Of a stretch of 64,000 nucleotides of DNA, positions 59,109 through 64,000 are shown one piece after another; the stretch's first letter is position 1; every line of letters starts with the position of its first letter. The position numbers were made by a program, and so were the translations under genes. Below the pieces are notes generated by a model. That model was not told where the DNA came from. It saw only the letters and a program-made list of their open reading frames with translations, and searched no databases. Source of the DNA: Brassica napus. Taxonomy: Eukaryota > Streptophyta > Magnoliopsida > Brassicales > Brassicaceae. The stretch lies in contig NC_063449.1 in assembly GCF_020379485.1 (NCBI RefSeq), forward strand, positions 39,491,473-39,555,472, in the 5' to 3' direction.

Positions 59109-60550
59109 CTCCCCCGTTAGAATTCTTAATATATGTATTATGTATATATATGTATGTACGTAAATATTATGCATGTATAAATAACTATGGAGTCCGCAAT
59201 TATTGTGGAATCCTATAAATAAAAGTTCTTAAGAATTCTTAAAACTTTCTTTTATTACCTACGGGGTTCCACAATTACTTATGCACTAGATTAAGATCTG
59301 CGCCTTGCGCGGAATAAACATTATATATATATATTATTTTATGTATTATATGTTCTTACATATTATGAAATAATAAATATATATTGAATAATTAAAAGTC
59401 AGTAACTATTACATATATAATTAAATAGGTGCAAACGTATAAATCAATTTTATTAATCCAAACATTTTTTTTTAAATTTGATAGGATATGTAATTAAATT
59501 TAAATGATATTAACATACATAGTATATTTTTAATATTAATGTCTATTTTTTTTTAAATGATGCTTTCTACTCATATGTTTTTTTATCATGTGTATTTTTA
59601 ATACCAAAAAATTTAAATTACTGATAACAAAATTTTCATTGTGGGATTAATAATTTTAGTAATTGATAATTTAAAAAAAAATTATCAATGTTAGTTCAAA
59701 ACTTTTATCAAAAAAAATTATTCAAACTAAATTTTGAAACTAAAATATTTATTTATTCAATATGGTGTATAGTTTAATTTAGAATGATATATATACATAT
59801 ATATTTTAAATCTTAATGATTAATTAAATTAGACTTTTACTTATATGATTTTGTAATCATTTGTATTTTGTCATAACAAAAATTTTAAACCATGGATCGC
59901 AAAATTTGAATGTGAGACTTTTAACAGTTTTAGTAATTTATAGTCATTTTTTTAAATTCAAAATATAAAATATACAGAAAAATCTAAATTTTTATAATAT
60001 GGTTTTTGTGTTTTTTAAAAAATTATTTTAATAGTTTTAAATTAAACAAATTTGATAGAAGATACATTTTTTTTATCAGATCTTTATTATTCAAAATCAT
60101 TAATTGTCATATATACTTTACTCACATTAGGCAACTCCGTAATCTTTATTTAAGGAAATAATAAATGACATTAATAATGAATTTATTGTTAGTTTAATAA
60201 AAAACTTATTATATAATTAGATGGACCAACCTATTTTTCTAATAATTCTAAGAATCATCCTAGTGATGACATGTGGCTACAAAAAGAAGTTGTAATGTTT
60301 CACAAATAATATATAGGGGATATATATATACATAGCACATATTTATGTATGTATATATTATACATGTGTAAATAATTATGGAGTCTACAATTATTGTGGA
60401 ACCCCATAAATAAGGGTTCTTAAGAATTTTTAAAACCCTCTTTTAAAAAACTTTACCTATGGGGTTCTACAAAAATTGTAGACTCCATAATTATTTATAC
60501 ATATATAATATATACATACATATATATACATAACACATATATTAAGAACC
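59109..60550. repeat. Foldback repeat copies around a Helitron
   Basis: 59109-59285 and 60321-60550 are related. The right one is a full palindrome: arms around TAAATAATTATGGAGTCTAC and its inverse, outer TATACATACATATATATAC, loop GGGTTCTTAAGAATTTTTAA. The left one has the left arm, the loop and only part of the right arm before the Helitron begins. Confidence 0.7.
59286..60320 (-). mobile_element. Non-autonomous Helitron, 1035 bp
   Basis: On the minus strand it starts A|TCCCCTATATATTATTTGTG and ends with hairpin CCGCGCAAGGCGC, then AGATCTTAATCTAG|T at 59286-59289. Both termini and the host A/T are as expected for a Helitron. No open frame of note. Related to 39379-40346. Confidence 0.8.
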
Positions 60551-60691
60551 CAATAGGAAGAATCTCGTTGGAGGTGCTCTACTGATACGATCATACTACT
60601 CATCAAAATCTTTCTGCCTTGACTTTCTCAACTATTTTTGACAAATGGCACTTTATTTAGGATCTGGTCCATCTTGGGTTCTTAATAATTA

Positions 60692-60853
60692 AGGCTTGGA
60701 ATGTTTACAACCGCCCCGCTCCGCACCGCAGTTAACAGTATCAAAAATCTCTACATATACCATATATCTATACGTTTTTATAACTGTTAAAATCGTACCG
60801 CAGTTGAACCGTTTGTCCCGCACCGCTCAAACTGCAGTCACCATTCGAAGCCT
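60692..60853. mobile_element. MITE with AGGCTTGGAATG ends
   Basis: The ends AGGCTTGGAATG and CATTCGAAGCCT are inverted repeats. Internal words CAAAAATCTCTA and CCGCAGTTGAACC are shared with the copy at 57629-57783. No coding capacity. Confidence 0.75.
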
Positions 60854-61590
60854 AAATCAACCTGATCTTTTGTACTCCTTCCCTCCCTTTTCCTATAAAT
60901 GTCACTTAGATACTTTTCACACGTATTAAAAAAATGATTAAAACGTATTTATGTTTTCATTAATTACGTCTAATTGGCCAATGATATTTGAGATAAATAA
61001 GTTTATTTATTAGATCAATGCATTTTACAATTAATATTTAGCTAAAAATAAGTAAAAACTGCATTAGAAACCTAAAACAAGACTTTTTATGTAACAAGAA
61101 AAAAAAAACTAAAATGACACTCGTTAAAAAACAGGGGAATTATTTAAAAACAGCTATTGACAGTTTTAAGATTTAATATATATAAAAAATATTTAATATA
61201 TAAAGTTAACACACCCGTGACCATTTAACCCGAAAAACAAACAAACCAGATTAGTTTTCCAGAAGACAATTAATTTGATTACGCTGTTCTTCTTCCAAAT
61301 CGTTGATTTATGGTCCAATTGTGATTCCTTTTGTAAACGTCTTTTTCATTACAATATGACAGGCCCACGTCGATCACAAATAGGAAAATTCCAAAGATCG
61401 CGATATGAGCATTGTTCATTAATTATTATTCTTTCCTGAACAGTCTTGGTCATTAATTATCATGTCAAATATTTATTGAAAGCCAAAACTTTTTTTTCTT
61501 GAAAGCCAAACCTTAATAAGTCAAAATCATATTGGCTTTCGCTACTAGACTCCACATTTCGAAAAGAAAAAGAGACGAAGAAAACATACG
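60854..61590. other. Upstream region of MATE 3
   Basis: AT-rich sequence without a gene. The promoter and 5' leader of MATE 3 should lie in the last 200-300 bp. I cannot mark a specific element. Confidence 0.4.
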
Positions 61591-63755
61591 ATGGAAGATC
61601 CATTACTGGTAAATTACAAGAAAGAAGAAGTAGATAAGATAAGATGGGAGAAGTTGAAGAAAGTGGCATCCATGGCGGCTCCCATGGTGGTGGTAAACAT
61701 ATCTCAAACCCTTCTTCAAGCCACTTCTACAATGATTGTTGGACACAAAAGCGAGATCTCTCTAGCTGGAATTGCTCTCGCCAGCTCCATCGCTAATGTA
61801 ACCGGCTTCAGTCTCCTCGTAAGTTGAACTTGTACAAACTCATAACATGTTACCCTATTTATTCTTCTCTGGTTTAAGTTTCTTAGAAACAATTATTTGA
61901 ATAACAGTCTGGTCTAGCGAGCGCATTAGAAACATTATGTGGTCAAGCCTTTGGAGCTCGTCAGTACGAGAAACTCGGTTCCTATACTTTCACTTCCATT
62001 GTTTCTCTCCTCATCATGTGTTTCCCAATCTCTCTTTTATGGATTTTCATGAAGAATCTTTTGTTGTTGTTTCATCAAGACCCCGAAATATCAGAGATAG
62101 CTTCTGTTTACTGCCTTTGGCTCATACCAGCTTTATTCGGATACTCTGTACTTCAGTCGTTGATTCGCTACTTCCAAACACAAAGCTTGATTTTTCCTAT
62201 GGTTCTGTGTTTCCACGTGCCGGTTTGTTGGGTTTTGGTTTACACTTTAGGGCTTGGAACCAAAGGTGCAGCTTTATCTATTAGCCTTTCGTATTGGCTC
62301 AATGCGGTTTTCCTCTGGTTTTTCATGAGACGTTCTCAAGTCTGCGAAGGAAAATGCGTTTTTATATCGATGGAAGCGTTTGGTCAGATGAGGACCTTCT
62401 TCTCCTTAGCGGTTCCTTCTGCTTTGATGATTTGTCTTGAATGGTCGGCTTTCGAAATTTTGATTCTAATTTCCGGAGTTTTACCCAACTCAAAGCTGGA
62501 GACATCTGTGATTTCCATGTGGTAATACGAAGGCCTAATTTTTTTTGGCAACACTATAGTCTCTTTGAATCCTTATATTGTCGTGTCTGAGCAAATGGCT
62601 ACCTTTTCATTTGAACAGCGTGACATCATCTTCTTTGCACTACAATCTAGCATCTGCGATCGGTGCGGCCGCAAGGTCAGTTTGTGTATATAATTCGTTT
62701 ATGAACGCAAATTCAGAAAATGACAAAAAAACAAAAAACAATTTCCCTAAGTTTTGTTGGACTTACAAGTCATGAGTAGATGAGTCTATATTTCTTTTAT
62801 ATAGTATTGCAATATTACTCAATTTACTTCTCTTATTATATGTAGATTATAGGTGTTTTAGTCTATTTCAAATCAAATTCCACTTTAAGATGGGTAACAT
62901 ATCTCAATTGAGCCCTAATCTTGGGTCTAATATCATGTCAAGATTTTTAAAATAAAAGCTATTATCAGTGAGTAGATTAACTTATGTTTCTTAACTATCA
63001 CTCTACGTCACATGTTACTTTTAAGCATGTGATTCCTAATAGTTATTTCATTGAAGTAAAAACAACACACGTGAATATTAAGGGAAACGTCAATGAAATG
63101 CAAACAGAGAATCAAAGTGATAGTCAGTCAGTTTAACTATTTATTTTCTTTATTTAATTGGATTTACTTAAATGTTTTAGCACAAATGTGGCCAACGAAC
63201 TAGGAGCTGGAAACCTAGTCGCGGCTAAAGCTTCTGCGTTTGTTGCAATCATGATTGCAGCTGTTGAATCTTCTTCCGTAAGCTTTGCTCTGTTCATGTC
63301 AAGCAACATTTGGGGCTACGCTTATAGTAACGTCCCTGAAGTGATTCACTACGCTGCAGAAATCACACCGGTTCTCTGCATTTCCATTGTCATGGACAGC
63401 TTGTCAGCTTCACTAACCGGTTTGGAATCCACACTATTTAGTCTTTATAAACACGCAAAGAAAAAGAGATTTTCTAAATAAAGTTTCTGTCTTATTTATC
63501 TTGGTGTATGTGTTTGTGTTTTAAGGGGTTGTGAGAGGAAGTGGTAAGCAGAAGACGGGAGCTTACGTGAATATCGCTGCGTTTTATATCATTGGTATTC
63601 CAATTGGACTTCTGTTCTGCTTTATGCTTGACTTCAAAGTCAAAGGTCTCTGGATTGGAGTTCTCACTGGATGCACTGTGCAAACTATCACCTTGTTTCT
63701 CATTACTACATTCACAAAATGGACCAGTATGGTAACTGAGGTCTCGACCGTTTAA
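61591..63755 (+). CDS. MATE efflux transporter 3 (DTX type)
   Basis: A third MATE-family antiporter, clearly diverged from the tandem pair. Five exons: 61591-61818, 61908-62521, 62619-62675, 63181-63419 and 63526-63755. They give 455 residues in frame. Signatures: [98 protein letters not shown] and IIGIPIGLLFCFML. The second and third exons of MATE 1/2 are fused here, and the short hydrophilic last exon is absent, so the protein ends after the final helix (WTSMVTEVSTV). The loop before CFHVPVCW is several residues shorter than in MATE 1/2. No lesion seen; transport substrate unknown. Confidence 0.93.
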
Positions 63756-64000
63756 TATGCCAATTATTGCGGTTGTGTTCCCATCAAATTATTTGTAAAG
63801 TCTCAGTCAGTACTTTATATTTATTTTTGTGTTTTTTATCGATAACATGCGACTAATTTTTTATTTGAAAAACAATACAAATATTGTAATATGTAATTGC
63901 AAAAGCAAAAGCAAATTTAAATGCGAAAGATGTAGCCTCCATTCATAAATCTGTATGGGTTGTGTTGGGAATAATACCCAATATTGATGAGATGAAAATG
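63756..64000. other. MATE 3 3' flank
   Basis: 3' untranslated and AT-rich downstream sequence; no further gene begins before the window ends. Confidence 0.5.

Overview
This is nuclear DNA of a plant in the mustard family, very probably a Brassica or close relative. The evidence is short-intron plant genes, an AT-rich background full of Helitrons, MITEs, CACTA and Mutator-like elements, and a gene order that matches Arabidopsis chromosome 1 near At1g66690-At1g66780 (identified from memory of that region, not by a search): SABATH methyltransferase, DNA ligase VI, ASF1 histone chaperone, CDKD-type kinase, MATE transporters. The window has a repeat-dominated left part (1-19.9 kb) and a mostly genic right part (20-64 kb).

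1-19.9 kb: a tandem duplication (25-960), a hAT-like element with recognisable ends (2598-3616), an element stuffed with a ~28-bp minisatellite whose unit carries E2F consensus sites (3913-5215), a large decayed Helitron on the minus strand with HUH Rep and Pif1 helicase coding (3' end at 5300, N-terminal exons to at least 11.5 kb), a transposon-type ORF (14346-15257), a tRNA-derived sequence, and a nine-exon RPA70-like gene with a 1-nt deletion (16345-19116). Matching copies of one repeat lie at 3845-5298 and 19466-19890 and bracket the Helitron-RPA segment.

20-30 kb: an intact SABATH methyltransferase gene, then a 4.04-kb CACTA transposon (23594-27631, 3-bp GAA target duplication) lying directly upstream of a DUF218-type pseudogene, then an orphan C-terminal exon and a foldback repeat.

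30-44 kb: three complete housekeeping genes on the plus strand. They are LIG6 (19 exons, 1367 codons), ASF1 (3 exons, 198 aa) and CDKD (6 exons, 347 aa). My exon models keep the frame throughout each gene. LIG6 and ASF1 both have E2F-type sites at their 5' ends, which fits roles in DNA repair, replication and chromatin assembly. Between ASF1 and CDKD lie a Helitron remnant and a PIF/Harbinger-like element that contains telomere-like repeats.

44-64 kb: a Mutator-like element nested in a relative (10-bp target duplication), an orphan leader exon with a TTC microsatellite, non-autonomous Helitrons, and three MATE transporter genes on the plus strand. The first two (494 aa each) are a recent tandem duplication of about 3 kb with different transposons in each copy. 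The third (455 aa) is an older relative with a fused exon and no C-terminal exon. A LINE remnant split by a SINE with an 11-bp target duplication separates the first two.
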